From Paenibacillus sp. HGH0039 (GTDB taxonomy: Bacteria > Bacillota > Bacilli > Paenibacillales > NBRC-103111), in the NCBI RefSeq assembly GCF_000411255.1, contig NZ_KE150412.1, positions 1,223,817 to 1,287,816 of the forward strand: a stretch of 64,000 nucleotides of DNA. Reading direction: 5' to 3'. The notes beneath the pieces are model-generated. The model saw only the letters and a program-made list of their open reading frames with translations. It did no database searches and was not told the DNA's origin. Positions within the stretch are counted from its first letter, which is position 1. Every line of letters starts with the position of its first letter. The translations under genes were made by a program, and so were the position numbers. This document shows positions 44,684 through 53,713 of this stretch, one piece after another.

Positions 44684-45583
44684 TTATTTGAAGCCGGTCA
44701 TGGCGATGCCGCGGATAATCTGCTTCTGAAACAGCAGAAACACCGCAAGCAGAGGCAGGATAGAGATAGCGGCGCCCGCCATGATAAGCGTCCAGCTCCC
44801 GCTGTCACCCGATTCGCTGGAGAAGAACGCAAGCCCGACGGGGATCGTCAGATGCTCCGGCGTCTGCGTGACGATCAGCGGCCAGATAAACGCGTTCCAG
44901 CTGCCCAGAAAGGTTAAAATGCACAGCGTAGCCAGCGCCGGCTTGACCAGCGGAACGACCACGCGGAGCAGGATGCCCCACTCGCCCATCCCGTCGATAC
45001 GGGCCGCATCGAGCAGATCGCGCGGAACGGATTCCATGAACTGCTTCATGAGAAAGATGCCGAACGCGGAGATGAGGCCCGGGAAAAGAACCCCCAGGTA
45101 AGTGTCGACCAGCTCCAGCTTGGCGGCAAGCAGATACCAGGGGATGATGAGCATTTCGGTCGGAACCATCAGCGTACTTAGTATGCCGACGAAAATAACG
45201 GTTTTACCCGGAAACGTAAATTTCGCCAGAATGTATCCGACCACCGTATCGAAAAAGCAGACGGAGACCGTCGTAATGACGGCAACGATCAGACTATTGA
45301 CGATCCAGGTCGCATACAGCGTCTCCGCGAAAAGCGTCCGGACGTTGCCCAAGGTTGCCTCCGGCGGAATCAAGCTCAGAGAAAACACATCCTGCGGCGT
45401 TTTTAACGTGGTCGCGATCATCCATAGGAAAGGAAACAGCATCACAATCGCGCCCGCGCCCAGAAGAAAATAAGCGGAAAAGGCGGACGCACGGATACGG
45501 TACCGGGCTGTACGCTTGACTGCTTGTTCGCTGCCCCGCCTCCGGAGTCCGGCATGCTCCGCGGCCCAATCATATTTGCTCAT
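44684..45583 (-). CDS. ABC sugar-type transporter permease (MalG-like)
   Basis: A 299-residue inner-membrane permease of the carbohydrate CUT1 type. Six membrane segments are expected, starting with AYFLLGAGAIVMLFPFLWMI. The EAA loop that contacts the ATPase is LDAARIDGMGEWGILLRVVV. AAAGGAGAACGG precedes ATG 45583, 13 bp after the partner permease. It is the last gene of the amidohydrolase-binding protein-permease-permease operon. Substrate is unknown. Confidence 0.92.
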   Translation of the reverse strand: MSKYDWAAEHAGLRRRGSEQAVKRTARYRIRASAFSAYFLLGAGAIVMLFPFLWMIATTLKTPQDVFSLSLIPPEATLGNVRTLFAETLYATWIVNSLIVAVITTVSVCFFDTVVGYILAKFTFPGKTVIFVGILSTLMVPTEMLIIPWYLLAAKLELVDTYLGVLFPGLISAFGIFLMKQFMESVPRDLLDAARIDGMGEWGILLRVVVPLVKPALATLCILTFLGSWNAFIWPLIVTQTPEHLTIPVGLAFFSSESGDSGSWTLIMAGAAISILPLLAVFLLFQKQIIRGIAMTGFK

Positions 45584-45596
45584 GGCCGTTCTCCTT

Positions 45597-46466
45597 TTAA
45601 TACTCGACTTTTCGGTTTAACGTTTTAAGCTGCAGCAGCGACAAGAGAAGAATAAGGAGGAACAAGACGACGGTAGCCGCGGTCGCCTGCCCCATATTGA
45701 ACTGCTTGAACGCGAGCTCGTAAATATACACCACGACGGATTTCGTAGAGTTAAGCGGCCCGCCCCCGGACGTCATGTTCAAAATCTGGGTGAAAGACTG
45801 CAAATACGAAATACTTGCAATAATGACGGAAAACAGCAGGACCGGGTTCAGCAGGGGTAACGTCACATGCACGAACCGCTGCCACACACCCGCTCCGTCG
45901 ATGGCGGCCGCTTCCTCGTATTCTTTCGGGATATTTTCCAGCCCCGTGAGGAAAATCAGCATTTGAAAGCCGAGGTTCTGCCAGATCATAGCGGCGGTGA
46001 CGATAAAAATAGCCTGGTCCGGCGAACCCAGGAACAGTTGGGACGGCAGGCCCAATTTGAGCAAAAGGCCATTGACGATGCCGTTCTTCATGAAAATCCA
46101 GCGGAACACCCAGCTCACGGCTACGACGCTGGTGACGTAGGGCAGGAAGTAGACCGTCCGGAAAAAAGCTCTGAACCGGATAATCCGCCGAAGAAGCAGG
46201 GCAACGGCAAGTCCGGCCGCAAGCTGCCCGGGTACCCCGATCAGGACGTAAACGGCCGTATTTCGGAGCGAAATCAGGAATACCGGGTCGTGGTATAAAG
46301 CCAGGTAATTGGAGAAACCGACGAACGGCTTCTCCTCCGACAGCAGATCCCACTCGCGGAAGCCGACCAGAAAGGAATACACGATGGGGACGATCCGGAC
46401 GCCGATGAAAAACAGCAGCGGAACGAGTAGGCAAGCGTAGACGAAAAAGAGCCGCTGCCGCTTCAT
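45597..46466 (-). CDS. ABC sugar-type transporter permease (MalF-like)
   Basis: A 289-residue permease pairing with the MalG-like protein. The first segment is FFVYACLLVPLLFFIGVRIV and the EAA loop EEAAAIDGAGVWQRFVHVTL. Its ATG overlaps the binding-protein stop as ATGA. The usual third component, an ATPase, is not encoded nearby; CUT1 systems in Firmicutes often share an MsmX-type ATPase from elsewhere in the genome. Confidence 0.92.
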   Translation of the reverse strand: MKRQRLFFVYACLLVPLLFFIGVRIVPIVYSFLVGFREWDLLSEEKPFVGFSNYLALYHDPVFLISLRNTAVYVLIGVPGQLAAGLAVALLLRRIIRFRAFFRTVYFLPYVTSVVAVSWVFRWIFMKNGIVNGLLLKLGLPSQLFLGSPDQAIFIVTAAMIWQNLGFQMLIFLTGLENIPKEYEEAAAIDGAGVWQRFVHVTLPLLNPVLLFSVIIASISYLQSFTQILNMTSGGGPLNSTKSVVVYIYELAFKQFNMGQATAATVVLFLLILLLSLLQLKTLNRKVEY

Positions 46467-47872
46467 TTTTTAGCCTGCTTCGCCCAATAGTCGTCGTAAA
46501 GCTTCTGGGTTTTGGCTACCAGTTCCTCGAAAGCCTTCTCCGCGGGAACTTTATTCAGCACGACACTGTCCGCGGCCTGCACGAAATAGTCCCGCTCCAG
46601 CTTTTCATCCACGAAGAAGTGGGCGTTGGCATCGCCGAGCTGGCGGATGAACGGGCCGATTTTCTCGTCCTTGGCGTACTTATCCTGAAGGGCGACGGCC
46701 TTGGATGCCGGCAGCTCGCCGACTTTTTCCACCCACTGCTCCTGCACCTCCTTGCTCGTCAAAAACTTGAGGAATTCGGTTGCCGCCTCGAGTTTTTTCC
46801 CTTTGGCGTTCTTGGTGATTCCGTTGGCCCAGAAAGAAGCTTGCGTGGCTTTTCCTTTGTACGCGGGCAGCGGGGCGACGGCGAAATTCAGATTCGGGGC
46901 ATCCTTCTTGAGTCCGCCGAGCTGGAACGAGCCGTCGATATTCATCGCCGCATGGCCGCCTTTGAACGCCGTAATATCATCGTTGTAAAAATCTTTCGTT
47001 CCAACCTTATGTACGGTGGCAAAATCAAGCAGGTACTTGAACGCTTCAAGTCCCGCAGGTGTCTCGTTCCATAGGACGCGCTTGCGGTCTTCGCTGATAT
47101 CTTTGCCGCCAGCCTGATACACAAGCGCATCCCGGTACCAGTGATGCAGCTGGGAATTCGGCTGCCAGGCCATGCCTTCGACGACAAATTCGCCTTTGGC
47201 GTCCTTCTCGGTGAGCTTCTTCGAGTAGTCCACCAGTTCCTCCCATGTCGCGGGAGGTTTCGCCGGGTCCAGCCCCGCTTTTGCAAACAAATCCTTGTTG
47301 TAGTATAGCCCCAGCGTCCGGACGGCCGTCGGAATCGCATAATAGCTGCCGCCGATTTGGGCCGCTTCAACGAATGGGAAAAATTCTTCCTTGATCTTCG
47401 AATCCGGGAATGATTCCTTCGGCAAAGGCTGTAAATAACCCGATGCCGTGTATTTCGGAAGCCAGCCGTAGTATAGGTTGATTACATCCGGTCCTTTGCC
47501 GGCCGGAATCAGCGTCGCCACCTTTTCGTTATACTGGTCGTAAGGAAAATTGGTTTGTTTGACGGTAATGTTCGGGTGCGTTTTTTCGAATTCTTTAATA
47601 AGCGAATTGATGAGATCCACCTTGACCGGATACTGGTACTGCCAGTACTCGATCGTGACTTTCTCGTCCTTGCCCGCGTCCCCGGATTGCTGCCCGGATG
47701 CGTCTTTGGCGCCGTCTCCGGAAACGGACCTGCTCCCCGAGCAGCCGGCCATCAAACCCGCGCTCAACGCGGCGGCCAGCGTTAACGCCGCAAGACGGAA
47801 AAGCGCGGGCTGCGCCTTGCCTTTTTGGCGTTTCTCTGTGTTCCTGTTGTCTTTTGCTAATTTGCTGCTCAT
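46463..47872 (-). CDS. Extracellular solute-binding lipoprotein (CUT1 type)
   Basis: A 469-residue lipoprotein that delivers solute to the two permeases. After a basic N-terminus comes a hydrophobic stretch and the lipobox LSAGLMAGC with Cys44. The mature part has the family 1 binding-protein blocks IEYWQYQYPVKVDLINSLIK, DVINLYYGWLPKYTASGYLQ, FKGGHAAMNIDGSFQLGG and SFWANGITKNAKGK. Its ATG overlaps the amidohydrolase stop (ATGA). A sugar or sugar-acid ligand is likely but not shown. Confidence 0.92.
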   Translation of the reverse strand: MSSKLAKDNRNTEKRQKGKAQPALFRLAALTLAAALSAGLMAGCSGSRSVSGDGAKDASGQQSGDAGKDEKVTIEYWQYQYPVKVDLINSLIKEFEKTHPNITVKQTNFPYDQYNEKVATLIPAGKGPDVINLYYGWLPKYTASGYLQPLPKESFPDSKIKEEFFPFVEAAQIGGSYYAIPTAVRTLGLYYNKDLFAKAGLDPAKPPATWEELVDYSKKLTEKDAKGEFVVEGMAWQPNSQLHHWYRDALVYQAGGKDISEDRKRVLWNETPAGLEAFKYLLDFATVHKVGTKDFYNDDITAFKGGHAAMNIDGSFQLGGLKKDAPNLNFAVAPLPAYKGKATQASFWANGITKNAKGKKLEAATEFLKFLTSKEVQEQWVEKVGELPASKAVALQDKYAKDEKIGPFIRQLGDANAHFFVDEKLERDYFVQAADSVVLNKVPAEKAFEELVAKTQKLYDDYWAKQAKK

Positions 47873-48819
47873 AGAACTTCAACCCCTTTATGTTCTTGAA
47901 CGCTTGCGGCTGTTTCCGGTAGACGGAGCAGCCTTCTCGCGTTATTGCCGAAAATGCTCTGTATGTCCGTTTCATTGAAGCGCAGTTCCCTGCATACGCG
48001 GACCTGATCCTGTAAGTAGCGGTAAACGTACCCGCGGGGAAAGCCGCTGGAATCCGATCCGTAAACGACGCGTTCGGGACCGATCAGCTCCACGGTTTTG
48101 CGGAACAGGGTTTCCAGCGTCAGGTCGTAGGGCGTCCACCGCATCCACTGGTTGGAGCCGGACGTGTCGACGATCACGTTCGGGCATCCCCAGCACAGGT
48201 GCAGCAGCTCCTGGTAGTAGCCCGCTCCGAAGTGCGGAATGAGGATCGGGATGTCCGTAAATTCCCGGGCCACGTTAAAAATGGCCAAGGGGTTGATGTT
48301 CCGGTGCTGCACGATTCCGCCCGTATGCCCCAGAAGCCCGAAGTGGATCAACACGGGCAGCTTGCGCTCCGCCAGGAAGCTCCAAACCGGCCGGAGCGAC
48401 GGATCGTCCAGCGACGTTTGGATAAGCGGGCCGAACAATTTGTAACCCCGGAGCCCCAGTTCGTCTACGGCCCGCTGCAGCTCTTCCACCGCATCCGGCG
48501 CTTCGATGGAATGATGGGCGAAGCCCGTAAATTTGCCGGGATACTTAGAAATTTGCTCCTTTAGATCGTCGTTTCCCTTCGCGGTAAGAAAATTCAATCC
48601 CCCGATTCCGTACTTGTCGAGCTCATCGGCCCAGCGGTCGATAACCGGCCTCCCCGCACCCGGACCGTTGTCCGGTCCGGACGGAAAATCCCAAGTAAGC
48701 CGCATCCGCTCTCCCCGCTTGGCCTGCGCGCCGTCGATCACTTCATCGTGTTTGACAAACTGCTGCGCGTAAGGCAGGTGCCCGTGAATATCGAAGACTT
48801 TGAACCCGTCTTTGAACAT
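47869..48819 (-). CDS. Amidohydrolase-2 family metal hydrolase or decarboxylase
   Basis: A 316-residue TIM-barrel enzyme of the COG2159 group, whose members include decarboxylases and lactonases. Metal and active-site residues are visible as VFDIHGHLPY (His-x-His), VLIHFGLLGHTGG, LIPHFGAGYYQELLH and VVYGSDSSGFPRGYV. I chose ATG 48819 after AAGGAGGAACGG; in-frame codons up to 48918 run through the leader. It is the first gene of the transporter operon, so its substrate may be the transported compound or a derivative of it. Confidence 0.85.
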   Translation of the reverse strand: MFKDGFKVFDIHGHLPYAQQFVKHDEVIDGAQAKRGERMRLTWDFPSGPDNGPGAGRPVIDRWADELDKYGIGGLNFLTAKGNDDLKEQISKYPGKFTGFAHHSIEAPDAVEELQRAVDELGLRGYKLFGPLIQTSLDDPSLRPVWSFLAERKLPVLIHFGLLGHTGGIVQHRNINPLAIFNVAREFTDIPILIPHFGAGYYQELLHLCWGCPNVIVDTSGSNQWMRWTPYDLTLETLFRKTVELIGPERVVYGSDSSGFPRGYVYRYLQDQVRVCRELRFNETDIQSIFGNNARRLLRLPETAASVQEHKGVEVL

Positions 48820-48920
48820 TGTCCGTTCCTCCTTCTCCTGCTGCTCCGCTTGCATCCCCCGGCACCGTTCACCCCCTGAAAGAACCGGGATTCCTTCGCT
48901 AGGGCAGGTGCCCGTCAACT

Positions 48921-48957
48921 AAAAAAGACACTATCCGCGTTAAGCGAAATAGTGTCT
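48921..48957 (-). terminator. Early terminator in the amidohydrolase operon leader
   Basis: On the minus strand AGACACTATTTCGC-TTAA-GCGGATAGTGTCT (close pairing) followed by TTTTTT. It lies about 45-80 nt after a consensus promoter and 100 bp before the amidohydrolase start. It acts either as an attenuator or as the end of a short RNA. Confidence 0.8.
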
Positions 48958-49007
48958 CCAGTGGTCTGGTCAACAATTTATTCTTTTATCCAATGGGAAT
49001 ACTAGGA

Positions 49008-49036
49008 ATTATAAAACGCCGCCGAAAAACTGTCAA
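49008..49036 (-). promoter_or_regulatory. Consensus sigma-A promoter upstream of the amidohydrolase operon
   Basis: On the minus strand TTGACA (49036-49031), 17 bp, TATAAT (49013-49008). Between it and the terminator is a direct repeat GACCAGACCA (near 48963-48973), a possible regulator site. It lies 35 bp after the ktrB stop. Confidence 0.9.
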
Positions 49037-49071
49037 ACTCTTTTTTCTGTTCCCTGCGAAGATGCGGCCCC

Positions 49072-50427
49072 TTACCCGATTGTAATTTTTCCTTCCGGGT
49101 AGCGGTACAGCTCTTTCGTCCCCTTCGGTGTCAGCGCGTAGGCAAGTGTCAGCGGACCCAGCCGGCCGACAAACATCAGGATCGCCATCAGCACCTTGCT
49201 CGGGGAAGTAAGCTCCGGCGTCAGCCCCAGGGAAATGCCGGCCGTACCGAAAGCGGACGTCACCTCGAACAATATTTTGATAAAAGGACCGTCCTGCAGA
49301 ACCGAGAGAATCATCGTTCCCGTTACGACCAGAATGAGAGACATCAGCGTCAGCGTCGTCGCTTTATAAATGCGTTCCTCCGGGAGTCTTTTGCGGAAAA
49401 ACACGATATCCTCCTTGCCCCGGACCATCGTAATGACGGCGCCTATGAGAATCGCGAACGTCGTGATTTTGATCCCTCCGCCCGCTGAACCCGGCGCCGC
49501 CCCGATAAACATAAGGATAATCACAAAGAACTGGGTTGCCTGGCGGAACGATTCGATATCAAGCGTATTTACGCCCGTCGACCGGGTCGTTGCCGACTGG
49601 AAGAAGGCGGCGAAGATTTTGCCCGGAAGACTTAGCGGCTGCATCGTCAGCGGGTTCGTGTACTCGAAGATAAAGACAACGACGGAACCGAGCAGAATCA
49701 GCAGGCCCGTTGCCGTAAGCACAACTTTGGAGTGGAGCGTCAGCTTCCGGGTCCGCTTGAAGTCAAGCAAGTCCGCTATGACGATAAATCCGATCCCCCC
49801 CAGAACCATAAGCCCGATAACTACGATATTCACGTAAGGATCGTTCACATACGCCATCAGGCTTCCCTGGGCTCCGGGCAGACTGCTGAACAAATCGAAG
49901 CCGGCGTTGTTGAAGATGGAAATACTATGAAAAACGCCAAAGTAAACCGCTTGTCCAAGCGGCATGTCGAAAGCCCAGCGTACCGTCAGGAGAACCGCTC
50001 CCGCCAACTCAATGGCAAGCGCATAGGTCAGCACCTTGCGGATCAGCCGCACGATGCCCTCCACGGACCCTTGATTCATCGCTTCCTGCAAAAGAAGCCG
50101 CTCCTTGAGGGTGATCCGCTTGCGCAGCACGAGCGCGATCAAGGTCGCCATCGTCATAAATCCGAGCCCGCCCACCTGGACCAGCATAAGGATGACGATC
50201 TGGCCGAACAGCGAAAAATGCACCCCCGCGTTCAGCACGGAAAGCCCCGTCACACATGCGGCCGAAGTCGACATAAAAAAAGCGTCCAAGTAAGAGATCG
50301 GCTCTCCGGTAGAGGAGGCGGCAGGCAGCGAAAGCAATACCGATCCTATTAAAATGATAGCCAGGATTCCGAGCGCCAAAATTTGCGGAGGCGTGAAACG
50401 GATCAGAATCCTTCGTTTTTTACCCAT
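49072..50427 (-). CDS. ktrB: Potassium uptake channel subunit KtrB
   Basis: KtrB is the Na-dependent K channel subunit that works with a cytosolic KtrA/RCK gating ring. The 451 residues hold the four M1-P-M2 repeats with pore-loop motifs TSAACVTGLSV, FHSISIFNNAGFDL, QSATTRSTGVNTLD and EVTSAFGTAGISLGLTP. The intramembrane-gate-like glycine segment GAAPGSAGGGIKITT is present. AAGGAGAGTAAC precedes ATG 50427. No ktrA gene is adjacent, so its partner must lie elsewhere, as for B. subtilis ktrD. Confidence 0.93.
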   Translation of the reverse strand: MGKKRRILIRFTPPQILALGILAIILIGSVLLSLPAASSTGEPISYLDAFFMSTSAACVTGLSVLNAGVHFSLFGQIVILMLVQVGGLGFMTMATLIALVLRKRITLKERLLLQEAMNQGSVEGIVRLIRKVLTYALAIELAGAVLLTVRWAFDMPLGQAVYFGVFHSISIFNNAGFDLFSSLPGAQGSLMAYVNDPYVNIVVIGLMVLGGIGFIVIADLLDFKRTRKLTLHSKVVLTATGLLILLGSVVVFIFEYTNPLTMQPLSLPGKIFAAFFQSATTRSTGVNTLDIESFRQATQFFVIILMFIGAAPGSAGGGIKITTFAILIGAVITMVRGKEDIVFFRKRLPEERIYKATTLTLMSLILVVTGTMILSVLQDGPFIKILFEVTSAFGTAGISLGLTPELTSPSKVLMAILMFVGRLGPLTLAYALTPKGTKELYRYPEGKITIG

Positions 50428-50472
50428 GTTGTTACTCTCCTTCTCACAAACACATTCCCCTCTATCCTACCC

Positions 50473-50512
50473 AAAAAAGAAAAGGAAAGCCACCTGATCC
50501 GGTGAACTTTCC
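50473..50512 (-). terminator. Terminator of the SGNH hydrolase gene
   Basis: On the minus strand GAAAGTTCACC-GGATCA-GGTGGCTTTC, then CTTTTCTTTTTT. It sits about 55 bp past the stop. Confidence 0.8.
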
Positions 50513-50566
50513 CGAGATTAAGGGACGGAGCCCTTCACGGGCACGCGTCGGCCTATTTCTTCCGTC

Positions 50567-51115
50567 TTATATGTATTTGCGGACGGCTTCTATCACTCTA
50601 TCGGCGCAGGCCCGGTTGCCCGCTTCGCTGAGGTGCAGCTTATCCTCGCAGATAAAGTTTTGCAGATCGCGCTTGACGACGGCGTTCAAGTCGTTGATTT
50701 CCACGCCGTGCTGCTTCATGAGCTTCGCTGCGGCCGCATTGTATGCGTCTATTTCCGCATTGCTTCTGCCCACGGCATCAACCGGAACGGGAGTAGTCGT
50801 CGCAAAAATAACCGCCGCTCCCGTTCTTCGCAGCTCATTGAGAATCCGTCCGAGCGTCACAATGTATTCATCCAGGGAGGTCAGCGCTTCGACCATGGGC
50901 GCCTCATGATGAAGATCCCAAAGCCCGTTGTTCCAATGGATGATATCCGGCGTCCCCAGATCTCTGATCCACAAGTTCGCCCCCCAGAGCGTATGTTTGG
51001 CAAAACGGCCGTTTTCCTCCGGCCCTACGACTTCGGCCTTTCCCTCTAATGCGGCCCTCACCAGCGGCTGATAGCCGATCCGGATCGAATCCCCGAGCAG
51101 CAGCACTTTTTTCAT
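50567..51115 (-). CDS. SGNH/GDSL-type hydrolase
   Basis: A 182-residue SGNH hydrolase. Block I nucleophile is LLLGDSIRIGY, block III Asn is IIHWNNGLWDLH, and block V Asp/His is DKLHLSEAGNRACAD. No signal peptide is present, so it is probably a cytosolic esterase or acetylesterase acting on small or carbohydrate-linked esters. ATG 51115 (MKKVLLLGDS) has AGGAGG ten bases before it. It lies downstream of an oxidoreductase gene after 70 bp. Confidence 0.88.
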   Translation of the reverse strand: MKKVLLLGDSIRIGYQPLVRAALEGKAEVVGPEENGRFAKHTLWGANLWIRDLGTPDIIHWNNGLWDLHHEAPMVEALTSLDEYIVTLGRILNELRRTGAAVIFATTTPVPVDAVGRSNAEIDAYNAAAAKLMKQHGVEINDLNAVVKRDLQNFICEDKLHLSEAGNRACADRVIEAVRKYI

Positions 51116-51185
51116 CTTCACGCAGCCTCCTGTTATTCCATGATGAACATGCATCGGCATACAGCCGCAGTTCCCCGCCGGGCCT

Positions 51186-52175
51186 TCATCCGTGCCCGCC
51201 CGTCAGCAAGATCTTCCCCGGCATGCCGGACTCAAAAGCCGCCACGGCGGCATGCACCTCGTCCAGTCCGTAGCCGGCGGCGATCTTCATCAGGCTCAGC
51301 CTTCCGTCCCGGACAAGCTCCATAATCTCCTCGAACGTCCCGATCCAATCCGCCGCGGAAGCATGGCGGATCCAGTGCCGGAGCCAGAACGGCCGGGCGT
51401 CCACCCGGTACAGCCGGGACATCGCCGCCCAATCCGCCGGCACCCCCGACAGCAGCCCGATGCTGAACACGGTGCCGCCGGGCCGGACGCAGCCGGCGAG
51501 AGCCGCTCCATCCGGGCCGCCTATGCTGTCCACGGCCGCGGTCGCTCCCAGGCCGCCCGTCTTGGACAGCACCGCCTCGCGAAGCGGCGTGCCGGCGGTG
51601 TCGATGACGTGAGCCGCGCCGAGGCGCAGCAGCTCCTCCGTATGAGCTGCGCTGCGGGTAACCGCAATGAGCTCATAGTTGAAAACCGCCGCCAGCTGCG
51701 CGAACACTCGGCCGATCGCCGAGCCGCCGGCGTTGACGACGAGCGTATCGCCGTACTTCAGGCGAAGCGCCCCGCAAACCGCCCAGGCGGTCACCGGGTT
51801 GATATAGAGCTGGGCGGCCGTCTCGTCGGGAATGTCCGGCGGAACCGGGATCGCCAGCCCGGCGGGCGCGAGGACCGATTCCTGCCAAGTCCCTTCGCCG
51901 CGCAGCGGGAGAACCCGTCTGCCGAGCAGCTCCGGCGGCACGGAAAGGCCCGTCTCCTCGACGATGCCCACGCCTTCGTAGCCGGGCACCGCAGGGAGGG
52001 CGATCCGGTGGGCATAGGCCCCGCGCACGGGGATCAGGTCCGACGGATTGATGGGCCGGGCCAGCATCCGCACCCGGATCTCGCCCGGCCCCGGCGGGAC
52101 GACAGGGGTGCGGCGGATCTCCAGCACTTCAGCCGGAGGGCCGAACCGGTCGTAATAGACACTTTTGTTAGGCAC
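51186..52175 (-). CDS. Zinc-independent MDR-family oxidoreductase
   Basis: A 329-residue medium-chain dehydrogenase/reductase with the quinone oxidoreductase/enoyl reductase layout. It has the GroES-like half (GEIRVRMLARPINPSDLIPV, VPGYEGVGIVEETG) and a Rossmann half (YGDTLVVNAGGSAIGRVFAQ). The zinc-binding cysteines of alcohol dehydrogenases are absent. INPSDL and AGGSAIGR point to the ETR/Zta group reducing enones or enoyl thioesters with NADPH. I chose GTG 52175 after GGGAGAGAACAGC; in-frame codons upstream are Arg-rich and lack a ribosome site. Base composition is very GC-rich. Confidence 0.82.
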   Translation of the reverse strand: MPNKSVYYDRFGPPAEVLEIRRTPVVPPGPGEIRVRMLARPINPSDLIPVRGAYAHRIALPAVPGYEGVGIVEETGLSVPPELLGRRVLPLRGEGTWQESVLAPAGLAIPVPPDIPDETAAQLYINPVTAWAVCGALRLKYGDTLVVNAGGSAIGRVFAQLAAVFNYELIAVTRSAAHTEELLRLGAAHVIDTAGTPLREAVLSKTGGLGATAAVDSIGGPDGAALAGCVRPGGTVFSIGLLSGVPADWAAMSRLYRVDARPFWLRHWIRHASAADWIGTFEEIMELVRDGRLSLMKIAAGYGLDEVHAAVAAFESGMPGKILLTGGHG

Positions 52176-52322
52176 GCTGTTCTCTCCCGTGATGTCAATT
52201 TTCCGAAGCCGGGCCAGGGGCGACGTACGGTGGACGGATCTGCGGCATAAGCGCGGATGGGCTTCCTTCCGTTTGCGGCCCGTGGGCCGCACAACGGTTA
52301 TGCGCCAACTGCCGCTCCCTGT

Positions 52323-53012
52323 TTACGGCTTATCCGGCACGCTCTCCCCGGGCTCTCCGAATGAAATGCCTTCTTCCCCGTCGAGCCGCACCCGGCATCC
52401 GTCTGTCCTGACGGCCAGCGAATGGGGGTGCGAGCTTCTTTCGCCCGCGAACCAGACCCGGCCTTTTTTGACTACGATAAAAAGCCCGTTCTCGTCGCCG
52501 ACCGGCGCGAACGTATCGCTCGGAGTCTTCCAGGCCTCCAGCCCTGCCTTCCGCTTTAAATCCCGCAATGTGGCGGACACATCGTCTACCGGCATTCCGA
52601 TTTCGCTGACGCACAGAAAATCTTCTTCGCCGAACGGTTTCCGCGACGCATTCTCAAGATTATGCCGGGCAATCAGTTCGACAATATTGCCGGCCGGGTC
52701 TTTGAAATAAACCGCATGGGCGTTCCAGCTTTCGAAATGAACGACAGGGTCCTCCTCCTGGCCGAGAAGTTCCACCCTGTCCCGGAGCCAACCGGCCGCT
52801 TCTTCAATCTTATTCTCCGGGATGTTGAAAGCGAAATGATAGAAACTATCGCTGTCCGGCGCCGAGCGGACGAAAGTCACGTTCGTGTTTCCCGCCCGGA
52901 ATGAAAAGGATGTTTCGGTGTCCCCGGTGACAGGCAGCCGCAGCCGCTCTCCGTAAAACTCCTTTAATCCGGTTAGATTCGAAGCACGGAGGGTAAGGTC
53001 CAAAATCTTCAT
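52323..53012 (-). CDS. VOC (glyoxalase/bleomycin resistance) family protein
   Basis: A 229-residue VOC-superfamily protein. The first module runs from LTLRASNLTGLKEFYGERLR to AVYFKDPAGNIVELIARH, with the metal-ligand Glu in the last motif. The second, shorter module (VSEIGMPVDDVSATLRDLKR to NGLFIVVKKGR) gives the two-module fold, followed by a C-terminal extension. It may bind or open a small aromatic or lactone, but no substrate can be assigned. AAGGAG precedes ATG 53012. Confidence 0.82.
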   Translation of the reverse strand: MKILDLTLRASNLTGLKEFYGERLRLPVTGDTETSFSFRAGNTNVTFVRSAPDSDSFYHFAFNIPENKIEEAAGWLRDRVELLGQEEDPVVHFESWNAHAVYFKDPAGNIVELIARHNLENASRKPFGEEDFLCVSEIGMPVDDVSATLRDLKRKAGLEAWKTPSDTFAPVGDENGLFIVVKKGRVWFAGERSSHPHSLAVRTDGCRVRLDGEEGISFGEPGESVPDKP

Positions 53013-53159
53013 GATGATAACTCCTTAAGATGAGATATAGTCGGGGGATGAGCAAGTTCATAATCACGAAAGTCCGGTTAAAATCACTAAACCGGGCTGC
53101 GGAGGGCCCATTTCGATAGCCCGTTCCGTGTTCACTTTACGAGCATCCTTCGTCTTCCC

Positions 53160-53654
53160 CTAAACCGCTTCGCGCCTGCGGTCGCCGAGCACGACGGACG
53201 TTTCGATCTGCCGGTCCGGTATGGTCCAGTACGTGCGCAGCAGCCGCTCCTTCTCCGCCTCGGGAACGAGAGAGAAGCCGTTTTTGAGATAAAAGGCGAT
53301 CGCCCAGGAAGCATCCGCCCACGTACCGATCAGGAACGGTTTCTCCGTCAGGTTCGTCAAATAAGCCAGCAGCCGGCTGCCGATGCCTCCCTTGCGCTGG
53401 TCTGTCCGCACATAGGCGTGCCGGATCAGGGAGACGTCGCCTTTGTCCTGGATGCCCATCACCCCGATCAGACGCCCGCCGTCCTCATACCCCCAGAACA
53501 CGACCCCGCCGCCGATTTCGCTCTGCAGTTCCTCCATCGTCATGTAAGGCTCGTGAAACCGGTCGGCCGGTATAATTCCTTTGTAGGCGACCGCCGCATC
53601 GTTAATAATGTCGTAAATATCACGGATATCTTGTTCGGTACAAATTCGGATCAT
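53160..53654 (-). CDS. GNAT family N-acetyltransferase
   Basis: A 164-residue GNAT protein similar to phosphinothricin/L-amino-acid acetyltransferases. RICTEQDIRDIYDIINDAAV is the first strand and helix, and the acetyl-CoA loop is VRTDQRKGGIGSRLLAYL. FYLKNGFSLVPEAEKERLLR is the C-terminal strand pair. GGGAGG lies nine bases before ATG 53654. Substrate unknown. Confidence 0.87.
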   Translation of the reverse strand: MIRICTEQDIRDIYDIINDAAVAYKGIIPADRFHEPYMTMEELQSEIGGGVVFWGYEDGGRLIGVMGIQDKGDVSLIRHAYVRTDQRKGGIGSRLLAYLTNLTEKPFLIGTWADASWAIAFYLKNGFSLVPEAEKERLLRTYWTIPDRQIETSVVLGDRRREAV

Positions 53655-53713
53655 AAGTGAATGCCTCCCGTTAATCGTGGTCTTGCGCCCTCGGCAAGTA
53701 AAACCCGGGGGTC

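Noticed and set aside
51192-52250. 352-codon open frame on the plus strand
   Set aside because: Antisense to the MDR oxidoreductase; composition is typical of a shadow.
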